Positions 51,147 through 63,728 of a stretch of 64,000 nucleotides of DNA are shown here, one piece after another. The first letter of the stretch is position 1, and every line of letters starts with the position of its first letter. The position numbers were made by a program, and so were the translations under genes. The DNA lies in contig CM032668.1 in the NCBI GenBank assembly GCA_019095985.1, positions 24,869,116 through 24,933,115 of the forward strand, in the 5' to 3' direction. A model generated the notes under the pieces. The model was not told the origin of the DNA. It saw nothing but the letters and a program-made list of their open reading frames with translations, and made no database searches. The DNA is from Streblospio benedicti (Eukaryota > Annelida > Polychaeta > Spionida > Spionidae).

Positions 51147-51213
<67 letters not shown>
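51147..51213. repeat. (CTG)22 microsatellite
   Basis: About 22 uninterrupted CTG units. Frames read as polyLeu, polyAla or polySer, with no conserved protein around them. It lies in a CpG-rich segment with a full CRE palindrome at 51118-51125. Confidence 0.95.
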
Positions 51214-51214
<1 letters not shown>

Positions 51215-52375
51215 AGATTCCAAGAGCGTAGAATGTTTGCGGCAAAACAATACTTACATGGCACTCCGCACAACTACTATGGTTCCAGTTGTTGTTTCTG
51301 TATTTAGTAAAACGAATGCTGCCATCTGCGCCTCTGTCGACGACAGGATTTGTTTTCTCGAGTTCCAAATGGGTTTGTTCTCCTACCTATCAGGACGTCG
51401 CAGCTGCACAGGACGCGCATTGGTTACAATCAGCACAAGGCCGCCTCTCATGAAGACAAACAGTAGTGGAGACTAGTCTAGCTGTAAGAGTATCCCCCGT
51501 GGTCAGCTTTGATCTATTGAGCCGTACATCTGATATTTCACGAACTTCCATCGTATCGCAGTGGTCCAGCAGCACACTGGCTGGTGACTCACGCAATAAC
51601 TCTTTGTTATTTCAGTATAACCTTGAACACAATTACAGTAAGCCAACCGGACCCTGGACTCAAGTAGAAATGCGCAGTCGGCAGCAGCGAGACGTGGGCG
51701 CTGCTCGGCTAATGGGAGCTTGTTATGAACACGAACATGCGCAGGTTTGATGTAAGCGGCCGTCAAGTGGTGATAGCGCTAACCCAACACGCAGTCTTAA
51801 TGTCAACGCTCGTTCGCCATTAGAAGAAAGCTTTTAGGAACTGTCGGCTGCCGCCGCCGCCGCTGCTATATTTGACCACATCACAAGCTGCTGACGAGGC
51901 TCTGGGGAGTGTCGTGACGTCACCATTGGCGTCTTTATCAGTTTCAACACGCAGCAAAAGTTATCCAACCACTCGTGCTCACACACACGACTAAAATGAA
52001 GTCTACACATATACGTTTGACAATCATTGCATCTACACGGTGTAGTCATTTATGTTCACGAGGCGAAACAGGGGAAGTGGAGTTGACGGCGTGATAATGT
52101 CAGCTGCACAGATGACATACGCTAGACGCATTGTAAGTCCCTACACACAGGGCACCGGCCATCACTGCGTGCCACAAACAAGTAAATGAGTTTATGATAG
52201 CTCGTCAATGACGAGCTGTGTAATTAGCATATAAAAGTGATGTTGCCGGTATTTACGTGTGTCGGTTACAAGTGCCGATCGATGGGCGGCGGCGGCGCCA
52301 CACTGCAGAGAACGCACGAGACCAACAATGAGAGAAACGCAACAACAGCCATAAAAGTAGGCCCAGTAAACAGCA

Positions 52376-52790
52376 GGAGGAGAAGTACGGCGAAGAAGAG
52401 GAAGATGAGCAGCAGCAGATGAAGAAGAGAAAGAGGAATAAGAATAAGAAGACGAAGAAGATGAAGAAGACGAAGAAGACGAAGAAGAAGAACAAGAAGA
52501 ACAAGAAGAACGAGAAGAATGAGAATATGAGAATAAGAATAAGAATAAGAATAAAAAGAAGAAGAAGAAGAAGATGAGGAAGAAGAAGAAGAAGAAGAAG
52601 AAGAAGAAGAAGAAGAAGAAGAAGAAGAAGAAGAAGAAGAAGAAGAAGAAGAAAGAAAGAAAGAAGAAGAAGAAGAAGAAGAAGAAGAAGAAGAAGAAGA
52701 AGAAGAAGAAGAAGAAGAAGAAGAAGAAGAAGAAGAAGAAGAAGAAGAAGAAGAAGAAGAAGAAAAGAAGCAGCTCGAACAAAAGAAGAA
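52376..52790. repeat. GAA-rich microsatellite tract (~400 bp)
   Basis: Purine-only or nearly so on the plus strand. It starts as interrupted GAA/GAT/AAG units, then becomes almost pure (GAA)n from about 52577 to 52764, with one GAAA-unit interruption near 52650. Long polyLys, polyPhe and polyLeu reading frames here are artefacts of the repeat. Confidence 0.95.
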
Positions 52791-54689
52791 GCAGGCATCA
52801 ATTCGATAAAAATATATGCAAGCGATGACGAAGCAGATGATAAAGAAAAGAATGCCGAAAATAGAGACCTACACACAGACGCACGTGCCATATTTGACGT
52901 TTTCGGCCGCTCATTAAGACGAGATGGTGTCATCTGACGATCTGTACCCAGCTTCAGCACGTCACGTGCCGAGGACAGGCAAGTCGGCGCCATTGATGTT
53001 TCGCTTCCAAAACTACACAGACACGGCTGTAGTACGGAGCCGCATGCAACCTATGGGGGCATCAAAGAGCCCCCGCCCCCGTGGGTGATTAGCGGGGGCA
53101 GTGAGGTGGTATTGATCCCAGGCACCAGCACGGACACTTACTTCATATCCGCTGTCTCTGTTTCTCCCGCGATGAAAAGCCAAAAGGTTCACCTGACTGC
53201 CGACCAGTGAGACATGTGCGGGTAATATTGACCACGTGAAATGAATGCCCTGTGTTGCATAGATTTAACAAATCGTACGTTGGAGATAGATCAGTAGAAG
53301 TAATTTTATATTGCAAACCATGTAATCAGCAGAATGGGTAGAACCGTGTACACTAATAGCACTGACGCAGCTCAAAGCCATGAAGTAATGGTGATACACC
53401 TAGTGTATGTGTGTATTAGGAACAGCGTCCATTCCTTTCACGCGCCGTTGGTTATTGTCCACGACAAATAATAGCGGCGTGACACTTTATTCAGAACTAC
53501 GGGTGAACACTTTAACCGTGCGTAGTAGATATGTCAGCTTCTGTGATGTACGCTCCATGGGGGTGATCAAGTTAAGCAACCGCCATGCTTAGTGGAAGTC
53601 TTATCTAAGTAAGGTATCTGTGACATAAATTCTCATAGACTGTAGCTAAATGAGATGTTGCGATTAATGTAACATCAAACTGGACATTGACATGTGTCAA
53701 AAGTCATGACTTCGTAAAACCAAAACTTATGCTTTGGTTTCACTTAAATGCAAACAAAAAATAGCTGTGATTCTAGACATTGGGACAAGCTAAGAAACAA
53801 CACTGCAGTGAACATTTCGAGATAATCAGTGTTATGAAACCATCATTATATTAACCAGGTACTGAACAGAAAACAGCTGAGAATGCTCGGGTAATTACGT
53901 TCGTGATATGGCATTATGAGCAGACGACACACGGGTTATAATGAAGCACGCTGTGTTTGCCTGACAACACACACCGGAGCATTGTTCGTGCCCTACCATG
54001 TTTAACCAGACCGGCCATCAAGACGAGGGAGCTGCTGATGGAGAAATGTAATATGAGGATGTGCAATGCGGCGGCGGCAACAGCAACAGGCGGCACGGAT
54101 ATATTATAAGCTATTACTCAGTTTTGCTTAAGCAATATCTACCGTCTTGAGTAACTTGTTTACCTTACGCGGGGTGGATACTCTACCCAAGTTTAACGTG
54201 CCTCTGACATTTAATGATACCGCCTCATAGCAATCATTGTTGTGTTTATCTGGTGACAGAAGCGACGGGTTCTACCTGTGTCCATATGCTGCCGCCGTCG
54301 TCTCGGCAGCAGTATGTGCCGTGCATTGATCGCGCTGATGACAACAGCAGCATCTTCACAATGCAGGCTGCACGGTGAGAACTCGGTCATATAGCACCGA
54401 GCCCCCCGTTATTAAATCACGCCGAACAAGGACTCTGAGTGCTATGTACGATTACGCAAGGCCGTGCAGTGCGGCTGTGGATCAGCAGTACCATATTGGC
54501 GGCGGTGGCCCCGGCGTGTCAGGGCCGCGGGAGGATACTGTGGCCGGCTGCAGTATCGACAGTATCAGCGTACAGCAGCAACAGTCACAAACAACGCATT
54601 ATTCAGCGCGGCTACGACGTTTATAGTAAGACGCGCGTTGCTGATTAAAGAGCTATATCTTAAACGTTGAGCAGATGGCATAAATTATG

Positions 54690-54995
54690 TTCGCCTCGTG
54701 GTGTTGCTAGGCAACAACGAGGCGCCGCCGCCGCCGCTGCGGGTCGTGTACTTACGGCCAGGTTGTGAGGTGTATCCTGTGGTGTGGCCGGCGTCACGGG
54801 GTTACTGTGGTCACCCGTCTGCAGCCGTGGTGGTCACTATCCGTGAGTGTGGCGCTATATCCGGTCGGCGGCTGCTCTCGTCTCGCGTCCAGCCGGGGTA
54901 ATGCGGCGGGGCGGCGGCCGCGCGCAGCTCATATAGCGGCGGCGGCGGCGGCAGCCGCTGCCGCTCAGCTCACAATCCTGTTGCCATGGCGACAA
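54690..54995. promoter_or_regulatory. CpG island with two RFX X-box-like palindromes
   Basis: GTTGCTAGGCAAC at 54703-54715 is a full X-box-type palindrome, and GTTGCCATGGCGAC at 54980-54993 differs by one base. Both lie in a GGC-rich island. X-boxes bind RFX factors, which are known for ciliary and neuronal gene control. No adjacent gene was identified; it is ~10 kb upstream of the receptor start. Function is inferred. Confidence 0.35.
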
Positions 54996-55125
54996 GTGGC
55001 TCAAAGACCTTTTGTGCTACACCTTTTTTAATTTTCAAAAGAGGGTTTGTCGAAAATTGGCAAACAGCGCTAGGTGGGTTTGTGGCGAGTTAATCGCCAC
55101 TCGCTGTGTTTCGGCAGGGATGGAG

Positions 55126-55152
55126 GGGGGGGGGGGGGGGGGGGAGGGGGAG
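55126..55152. repeat. Poly-G tract
   Basis: Near-uninterrupted G run of about 27 with single A interruptions near its right end; a G-quadruplex candidate. The overlapping small frame is not credible as a gene. Confidence 0.9.
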
Positions 55153-55675
55153 GATAACGACACTCCATGTAGCGTATCCTTAAGACGACTCTACGAATAG
55201 GCTGCGTCATATATGGCAGGTTTATGTGATAATTTTAAAAGCTTGCGTGCTCGTGGTTAGGGAGAGGGACAGGGGCGGTGGTGGGGGTTGTTCCTGTTCA
55301 CACTTCACATTTAAATTTGAGCTAATTTCTCACTTGATAAGAACGCCATTTCCCACTTTCACACTTAAAAGGCCTCGGCACCCTCGTATGCATGAAAAGC
55401 ACAACACTCAACTGCCAGGTCTTAGTTAAACCGGTTTCCAGAAATGTTCAACTATAGTAATTTGCCTTGATAAGTATTGAATTCAATGCTCGAAAATTAC
55501 CAGCCTTGTTATCTATCATTAATTCATAAGTTTACACTTGGCCAAACAGCATTTGATTACCAGTGTTGTTGCGGCAAGACCTCAGTCACCCTACACAACA
55601 CACTACAGTCTCACAGTCCCTAGAATACGAACCGTTATCTGAGATTTAAATCAATGAAGACACTGTCAAAAGAAG

Positions 55676-55715
55676 CTAGAACAAAAGTTCTCAGAGAGCA
55701 CAGTGTCGCCAGCAC
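55676..55715 (-). mobile_element. Helitron/Helentron-like 3' end fragment
   Basis: Contains CTAG (55676-55679) and AAAAGTTCTCAGAGAGCACA followed by GTGTCG, matching the inverted right end of the family. The rest of the element was not recognised to the right. Confidence 0.4.
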
Positions 55716-56532
55716 AGCCTTGATTCGAGTGCAATAAAAGTACTTTCTAAAAGGCACATTTGAATGGGCAATGTACCAACACTAAACAGAGATTAAAAGT
55801 ATACACAAGAATATATTAAGATACAAGTTTATCTTATAGGCTTCCCGATATCTCACAAGCTCTCTTTGGGGTGTATGGCAGGTGTTCTGAGGGATGCTTC
55901 AGTGCATGCACGCGAAACACCTCGCAAAAGAGATGAAGCAGACTCGCGGTGAGAATGGCGGAGATCGGCTCAAGAGGATTATCTTCAAGGTGGCCCAGCT
56001 TCTTACAGATTATAAGTGTCAATCTAACAGGGACAGTGACGCCGTACGTAACTAGAATACGTGTTATTTCCGTAGACTGTGCATGTGGTTAGTTGAGGAG
56101 CTCTTCAATGCTCATCACCGGTATTTTACAGTGTGATAAGATATGAGTAATAAGACACAGGTACAGGTGATTCTTTCTTTTGAAATAACCGTTGAAAGGA
56201 TGTTTACTTTAAGGTTACATGGTGAAAAATTGTAATTGACTGAGTCCTTCTTTGCTGTGGGCGTTTGTTGTTTCCTCGTTTGGGATGGGTGAAAGTCACT
56301 GGAGACCTCAATGAGTGACATGTCTCTAAATGATGATAGACCACGTTGCAGAGTCATCTCTACACCGCCATGTGGGTATTCTTATGTATCATGTTTAAAT
56401 ATTAAGGGATATGCTTGCTGATGAAGAGATGTTGGCTTTACATCCGCAATCTTGTGATGATTTGTAGCCACTAACTTATCTTTTGTGACCGTATGAGCAA
56501 AAACAACATACAGTGGGCGGGTGTTTGTGTAG

Positions 56533-56930
56533 TTGCGTCGCTTCAGCAGCTGAAGCGAAAGCCTTGTGTATCGTTCAATTTCAGCATTTGACATAGTCAT
56601 TTCAATACAGTTTGAAATAGGCTGCGGTTTCCACAGGGCAATTACGGTCCATTTACAACTATTGAAAGCACCATTACAGATCATTATTCTATTAGCTGCA
56701 AAATAGAATAGTTGGTGCTATTTGCTATTTGCTGCTATAGGACCAACAAATGTGTTATATTGTAATTGTGTACTTTTAATCATGATTTCCAAAACATTTT
56801 AGTAAACAACTTTATTGTCCATAAGTCAACGTTGTTCTATCGAGTATACATCGTTTCAGTATACATCTTAATTCTCCATGGGTCAATGTTGTTCTAGCGA
56901 CGCCGTATTCTTTGAACACTTTTGACCTAG
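56533..56930 (+). mobile_element. Helitron/Helentron-like element, short copy
   Basis: It starts with the same TTGCGTCGCTTCAGCAGCTG head and ends GCGACGCC, a hairpin remnant with GAACAC, TTTTGAC and CTAG (56927-56930), then T. About 400 bp, so most of the internal repeat array is missing. Same orientation as the 58898 copy. Confidence 0.65.
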
Positions 56931-57897
56931 TTTTTATAACGCAAATGTACACAACTCATGACTGTTCACGAACAACTACATTACAAAATTAATGAGATGT
57001 TAGCATATTAATATATCATAGCACAATGCTATTAGGCGGTAACTGGTAACACTGTCAACTGAGCTTTCCCCCATATGGATGTATACATCCCGTGCTAGTC
57101 CTGACTCCAAGTCACTGGTCCCATTGTGCGAAAGTCAGAAAGTCTGGTAGCGAGCAGGCTGGTGTGTTATTTGCGCTCACGCTCTCGTTGACAGACTTAT
57201 TATGCTGCACCCGAAAATCATTAGACTCCATCGATCTGTGAGATTTGATCAATCATGCTGCTACACGCGCTTGTCACAGTCTGCACGTCTTCTCACAACA
57301 GTTTCAATGCGGAAGTCAGTGGAAACTTCTTAATCCAATCGGTCATTATGTGTTATCGTGCACCCAACTTAAAATGCATTATTGTACTATTAAGTTACTC
57401 TCCTTCCTAAAACATAAGGAGTTAGCATTACATGCATATGTCGTGACTTTCTTATCTTTACAACAAACATACCTCGCAATTTTGTAGATCAGGCAGGAAC
57501 CCGCTTGCGAATATATGTACACATCTCATTGCTCTCTGTGAATTTTAAACGACTAATAAGGAACCTCCCGCGAATTCGGTCCCCAGACATGTTAGTTATG
57601 ACAGAACACACTCCCCGGTGTGTCAACCACTGGTGTAGGAGATACATGCATGTGTGGGGTGGATTCCATATTTTGATGACAATACAGTGGCTACAGTAAC
57701 ACGGCTCATTCGGCTACAATGTCCATGACTGCCTGACGCTAGCTGAGATGACGCACGGTAGCAGTGTGCCGGACTAGCACGTGTGCTGCCCGCGCCGCCG
57801 CCACGGGGACATTCGCTGGAACCGAAGCTATCCACTTCCACTCCACACTCGAGTGTTTTTCCGCGGCTCATTAAATCGCCACGTGTGCGTGATGGAC

Positions 57898-57995
57898 CCT
57901 AATTGGCGGAGCACCAGCCTAATTGGAGGGTCATCGGGATTATCGTGGAGATTATCATTACGCCGCTGATTGAGCCATCTGAGGGGATGACGTCA
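57898..57995. promoter_or_regulatory. Candidate enhancer: duplicated homeodomain-type motifs and a CRE
   Basis: CCTAATTGG occurs at 57898 and 57918 (exactly 20 bp apart), then GGATTATC at 57937 and AGATTATC at 57949, then TGACGTCA at 57988-57995. The ordered duplicated motifs suggest regulatory DNA, but no experiment or conservation is available. Confidence 0.3.
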
Positions 57996-58897
57996 CCCGC
58001 CGCCGCCGCCTCAGTGCCGTGATCCAATAATTGGTTTTATTCGTGTATATAGAATTTATCTAATTTGTCAATTACACGTATTAAAGTCGACATGGTGTTG
58101 TTGGATTTGAGTTGGGTAGAGGTGGTGGAGGCATAGACTATAATAGACATAGATACCTAAGTAGAGCAAACCTTATGTAAAACATACTTGATTATTTCCT
58201 CATTAATTGGTAGCTCTTTAGCTCTAGATATATAATCTATCAAAGAAACGCAGTCTGTTTGTTTTGTTTGTAACATTTCATCCAAGATTTAGGTGTCAGC
58301 AGTGGACTGGTGGGGGAATTCCCATCAAAGCAATCACCTTTAAGTTGGATATTAACTATAACTCTATACATGTATGTAAATCTATGATGAAGGAAGTTCC
58401 ACAGTACACATGATGATAAAGAATGAAATACTGTGATTAAACGTCTAAACATCTTTACCTTGTAGTGTTGTGTGAATTTCCCTTTTAGACTGGTTCAAAG
58501 ATCACAACATGATATATAATGATAATGATTACTGACTGGGAATAATGCATGTCAACACTTACTAATTCCACAACATGAACACTTGCAAAATGTATGTTTT
58601 AGTATTATGTAAATGAGAGATTGTTAAATATGCAGTATCAAACCGGTAAGTATGTTAAGAACACCCTAATTTTCAGAGTACATGTATACATAGAATGCAC
58701 CCAGGTTGTTTAGAAAACACGTTAGCAACAAGTAACCTACTGTGACGTAACGGACAGGGAGAATGTTTTGATTATGAACTTGATTAATGTCTTCTTATTA
58801 AACTAATATATTACTTTGGGTGTCTAGATTATGTATGTCTGTAATGAAGTTACATTTAAAGGACTTATTAGTTCACGAAAACTGGAAGTTTTTATGA

Positions 58898-60058
58898 TTG
58901 CGTCGCTTCAGCAGCTGAAGCGAAAGCCTTGTGATCACTTCGTTTGTATGTCAGTATGCCTGCGTGTATGTATGTTTGTATGTATATGTCTCTTGACAAG
59001 TTTAAGGGTATACCGATGAAGTGATTTTCTTCAAACTTTACACAACTATGTGGCACAATGCCACACCAGAGTGATTCTATTTTGAGCACTTTGCCAATTA
59101 AATTGTGCTTTCCACGGGGCGTTTTATGGTCCATTTAGGACGTTTTCTGCAGTGTCTTTAAAACTGCTTGGATGAACACAATCAAACGTGGTACAATGCT
59201 TACATGTCTAGAGGCCATCACATGTATTTAATTTTGACACTTTGTGCAAATTTAAGTGTGATTTCCTAGAGGCCATTTTAGGTCATTTTTTGTCATTTTC
59301 TTCAATAGATTCAATACAGCTTGAACGATGAGTTCCAAATTTGATACACTGCTCATATACCAAGTGGCCATCATCGGTGTCCAATTTTGGCACTTTGCCA
59401 ATCAAAGTGTTCTCTCCAGAAGGCCATTGATGGCCAATTTTGGCATTTTTAGCTTGACACATGACTTCCGTATTTCATACATCATGTGACTGGTGACCAC
59501 AACCTACGTTGAACTTTGGCCTTTTGCTAACTAAATGAAAAGTGCTCAGAGAGCAAAGAATTGTGTGGCAGTTTATAGACGTTTTAAGCTTTTCCTACTT
59601 TCTTCAATACTGTCAATACAGTTTGAACCATGACCTCCAAATTTCATTCTATGTACACACACATAGTGACAATCATTGTTGAGCACTGTGAGAACAAGCA
59701 ATTGTTTAAAAAAATTAGTGACAATCATATATTTTCATCTTTGGCACTTTGCCAATTAAAGTGTGCCGTTTTAGTTCCATGTTCGACATTTTTATTGATA
59801 GTATCAATGCCTTTGAAAACAAAATCTTCAAACTTCGTTTACTGTTTACATTCATCGAAGCCATCATGAGTTTTCAATTTTGGATATTTGGCAAGAAAAG
59901 TATAGGTTCCAGGGAGCAATTTTAAGTTTTTATTTAAAGATTTCATTATTTCTGCATTTCCGCGTGAACTACAACCCTCATGCTTATGCAATATCTTCAT
60001 CGCCCATCTGTCAACGTTGTTCTAGCGACGCTGTGTTCTCTGAACACTTTTTATCTAG
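58898..60058 (+). mobile_element. Helitron/Helentron-like non-autonomous element, longest copy (1.16 kb)
   Basis: The left end TTGCGTCGCTTCAG includes a 19-nt hairpin, CGCTTCAGCAGCTGAAGCG. The right end has AGCGACGC (the inverted mate of the left GCGTCGCT), then the hairpin GTGTTC-TCT-GAACAC, a short T-rich spacer and terminal CTAG followed by T (60055-60059). A 3' hairpin plus CTAG is the Helitron signature; subterminal inverted repeats with an internal repeat array recall Helentron-derived HINE/DINE-1 elements. Inside, five to six degenerate units of ~135-220 bp each carry a variant of TTTTGGCACTTTGCCAATTA (near 59083, 59228, 59384, 59517, 59741, 59878). No Rep/helicase coding is present. 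Confidence 0.7.
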
Positions 60059-63000
60059 TTGTTATTGTAAATCATTATCTCATTTGGTGTGTTAAATCAG
60101 TTGTTTTAAGCAACTTCATATGTCTTTTATCAATTATATAATCTTAGAATTAGATTTTAAGACTATTTGATTTTGATACATCTTCATTAATGTCTCACTA
60201 ACCAGTCTTGCATGAAGCAGAAGCATCTGTTTCAACACTTTGGTTGTTCACGATGCTCCATGATTAATGCTGTGTTCTTGGAGGAAATGACAAACTTCTA
60301 CCTGGTTCTGGCCCAAACATCGTTATCAATTCTCTGGAGAAGTGCTAGAGTCACAAAGTTTCGAATATGAAAGCCGAAACCATCATGGTTTGCAATTGCA
60401 GCCGCTATTTGATTGAGGTTATCATCTTCCCCAATGCTTTTCTCCAAATATCGTATATTGTTATAGTAAATGGTCGGTAATGAATGAACAATCATGACAA
60501 AGAATAATCAACAGTCGAGGTGATAAAACAAATGTTGTGCCAGTGTGTTGCTGGCTGGCAATGCTGTGACCCGATACCCCACTAATATTCAAGAAAAAAA
60601 AATCTGGTGAAAAAGATAGATTGCTCCACTTTTCACACACGGGGTGGGTGTTTAACTTTTTGTTTAGCGTCCTGAGGGCTCAAGCTTGAACGCTGAAGCT
60701 GCGGCGAACACCGGTTTCGAACCTCTTCAGGTGGTCTGCCATGTACGGTCTGTAAGCTGTGATCAATGTCTCAACAGGCGACTAATGCACACCAATGTTT
60801 GTGCAGTGTACAGTGGCACCGACTAATAGGCGAGCTGCATTGAATTCATTGACGTTTGGCAGTAGTTATTTGACAACCAATGTCACAGAATTGATGTCAA
60901 TGAGTCAAGGCTTTGCCACTAGGATGTAGTTGTTTACATAATTTTATTATTCATTTCTGGACATTCATCGATAAAATTCAATAGTCACACTGTAGCGATG
61001 TAGGGGAGGCTGGGTGAACGAGGGGAAGGGCGGGGGTTAAGGTGTTTTTCAATTGGTGCTGCAAATTTTAATGGCGGATTTCAGTTCAAAGATTCATTTA
61101 TCACTTCCCATCCCTCCGCCATGAAAAATCCTCGCCTTTTAGGATTGATAATGTGTGGAATGTAGGTTTGAAATTGCTGGCAGTTTATAAGAAAAATGGA
61201 TGCTGCGAATGGCTGAGAATGCACCTAAGAGTACATTGAGTTTGATAGAAACCTTTCGGGCCACGCGAGCGGGTTCGCCCACCATGTACGTGCGACACGC
61301 GCGCCGTTTACCAGCATTCCTTTAACCCCCTTTCCAAGAAACCCGGATCCGCCTCACACATCTGTTTGTCTGCAATATTACGGGCGGAAGCATGAGTAAT
61401 GTGCTTGCTAAAGACAAGAGCGTCTACCATCGCCAGATGCCTCTGGAAGATGCTGTTAATACGTATATTGTAACCGATGCAGTTGCTGCAAAGAGCATTA
61501 AACTATATCTCTGGTTGTTATGATTATTTCCTGCCATAGATTGTATTTCTATCTAAACTCTCATCCAACGCTTTTGCACCTACGTGTAGTTTTTGCTGTA
61601 TTGTTCTAATCGTAATGACTGTCGTCACCAGCAGGCTATCTTGTGGAATGTCAGCGTGGGTTAGTAGGAGGTAATTCTGCCGAGCTCACCTAATACTACA
61701 GGGAATACACTGCACCTCGTTACACCTGTGTTTGCAGTTTAATACATGTGTTTTTATGTCTTCATTCAATTGAATGCTATACCTACTGCTGCGTGCTCAC
61801 GATTTATTCAAATGCAAATGAAAGTAAAATCTCTCCAGTGTTTTTATTATAAACTGTAGTATCAGGTTAAGTTTGGAAACTTTGTAAAATGTTAAACAAA
61901 ATGTTTGTCTCTATAATAAAACCCAGCAGTTACTGAAACCCTGATGAAGTACAGCTGTACAACATAGCCTCCAAATGAGACCACCTCTGTATATTGGGAC
62001 CATCTTTATAATAATACTATTTCTCGTGGCCCTAAACCAACCTAAAGAGACTAACGCCAACCTCCACAAAGAGACAACATCTGTATTGAGACGAAGGCGA
62101 TCTATATTGAGAGGTTCTACTGCGTAATTTGCGTTGTATTCGTTTATGAGACGTGAGATTAGCGATGTCCCTCGGCCAAAGAACCATGTACATCACACTC
62201 CACAGATGCTGGACATGATAGTGGTTCAGTTAGTGGTGGGTGCCCCAGATAATGGCTAACCCTGCTACATGGCTACTATTTGTGCTACGGACATGAACCT
62301 AAGCACAGGTGACATTAGATAGATAATGTGGGCTGGTTCTTGAATTTTCAAAAAAATAAACGTGGCATCGTCAGTTCACTTGTAAGGGTAGGCTAGTATA
62401 CTGGAAGAGCTGGCAATGGCCTGGCAGATATGGTGTCGCCGCCATCAGAGCTTTCGTAGTGTCAAATACGCGAGAAAACAGCACGGGTGCATGCTTGTAT
62501 TGCTCAAAGATTTAACAGGTATGACTTGTGTTTTATACAGTGGGCGTCTGCTGCTGGTGGAGGTAGTTGTATTGTGTGCAAAGCAGTGGTTTGTGGAAAA
62601 CTCAAAGTGTTTTTAATATACCAACATTTTCTACAATATTATAAGACTGCCAAATGCGCGTAGTTATATCACCACCGGACTCTAGAAGAGAGGCTAACTA
62701 TACGCGTGACAATTACTAGCTGACTGGCCGTCGTTGTCTTTGGTTCTATTGATTTAATAGCGTGTTTAATGAGCCTGCATTAGATTGATTATTGTCGCTT
62801 CCTCCCCCCTTTATCATCTGATGACTCAATATCGTTTTCTAAGGCCAGCAATTACCCACCACTTATCATGTAATAAGTCGCCGCTAACAAGAAACATTAT
62901 ATCATTACAATTCTCAGAATCGTATCTCACTTTGTGAAAACAACACATGCTCTGAAAAGACGTTAGAAGTGCTGAGACGAACAGGACGGACAATTACGCA

Positions 63001-63329
63001 CTATGTTAACATAAATTACGACCGGTCACAATTTACAGCTGGTTATATTTTACGGCCTTATAGAACTCTCATCGGCACTTTGTCAATCAGATGCTAAAAT
63101 CACTAAAATGAGCTTGCACTGGCGACTGCGGTCAAAATGCAGTGTAAAAGAAGTGGCCCAGTTCTATCAAGTATCATGCACTCGTCTAATGGTTAGTAAA
63201 TGATCGTAGTATAGGCAGTGATTGTGACAAAGGCTGCAAGGCTGGTAGGCTAATAATAGTATCAAGGCGGGAAAGAGCCATCGCGTAAGATTGATACTAG
63301 TCAAAGTCGAAGTGTGTGTACTTCGTCAA
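60059..63329. other. Intergenic, no gene recognised
   Basis: AT-rich with a small GC-rich patch at about 61255-61330. No open frame above chance length and no repeat shared with the rest of the window was noticed. Confidence 0.45.
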
Positions 63330-63414
63330 GGGAGATTGGCGCAGTGGTTAGCACGTCCGCCCACGGCAGATGAATCATGGACGGGAGACCGTGAGTTCGA
63401 TTCCACGATCTTCC
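63330..63414 (+). repeat. tRNA-like sequence (pseudogene or SINE head)
   Basis: GGGAGAT and ATCTTCC form a 7-bp acceptor stem (one G-T pair). Box A TGGCGCAGTGG and box B GAGTTCGATTCC are intact. CGTCC/GGACG could form an anticodon stem, but it encloses ~20 nt instead of 7, and the T stem has a mismatch. A working tRNA would need an intron. I favour a tRNA-derived repeat. Confidence 0.4.
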
Positions 63415-63728
63415 AAAATACCTTTATAAGTCCTACTCGGTTATTTCACAGTAGTAGTATACTGGATGGAAGTGCATTAATCATACTGAGTCTGATGTGA
63501 ACATTTGATGTCGATCAGTGTATGAAATAAAGACTACTTGGCGGCCCCGTGCCCGATGATTTGAGGCAAAAGGGAACTTGCACGTCCCCTCCCCCCAAGC
63601 TCACTACTTTGCCACTGCAAAGGATCACAATGTCAACATGGTAGAGACGGACTACTTTTGATAGTTGTCGGCCCTTTGTCATATGTTTCTTACCCTGTAT
63701 ACAAGTGATTGTGCTCATGAAGGAAACA

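Noticed and set aside
52192-52993. Long polyPhe, polyLeu and polyLys frames
   Set aside because: Entirely generated by the GAA/TTC tract.
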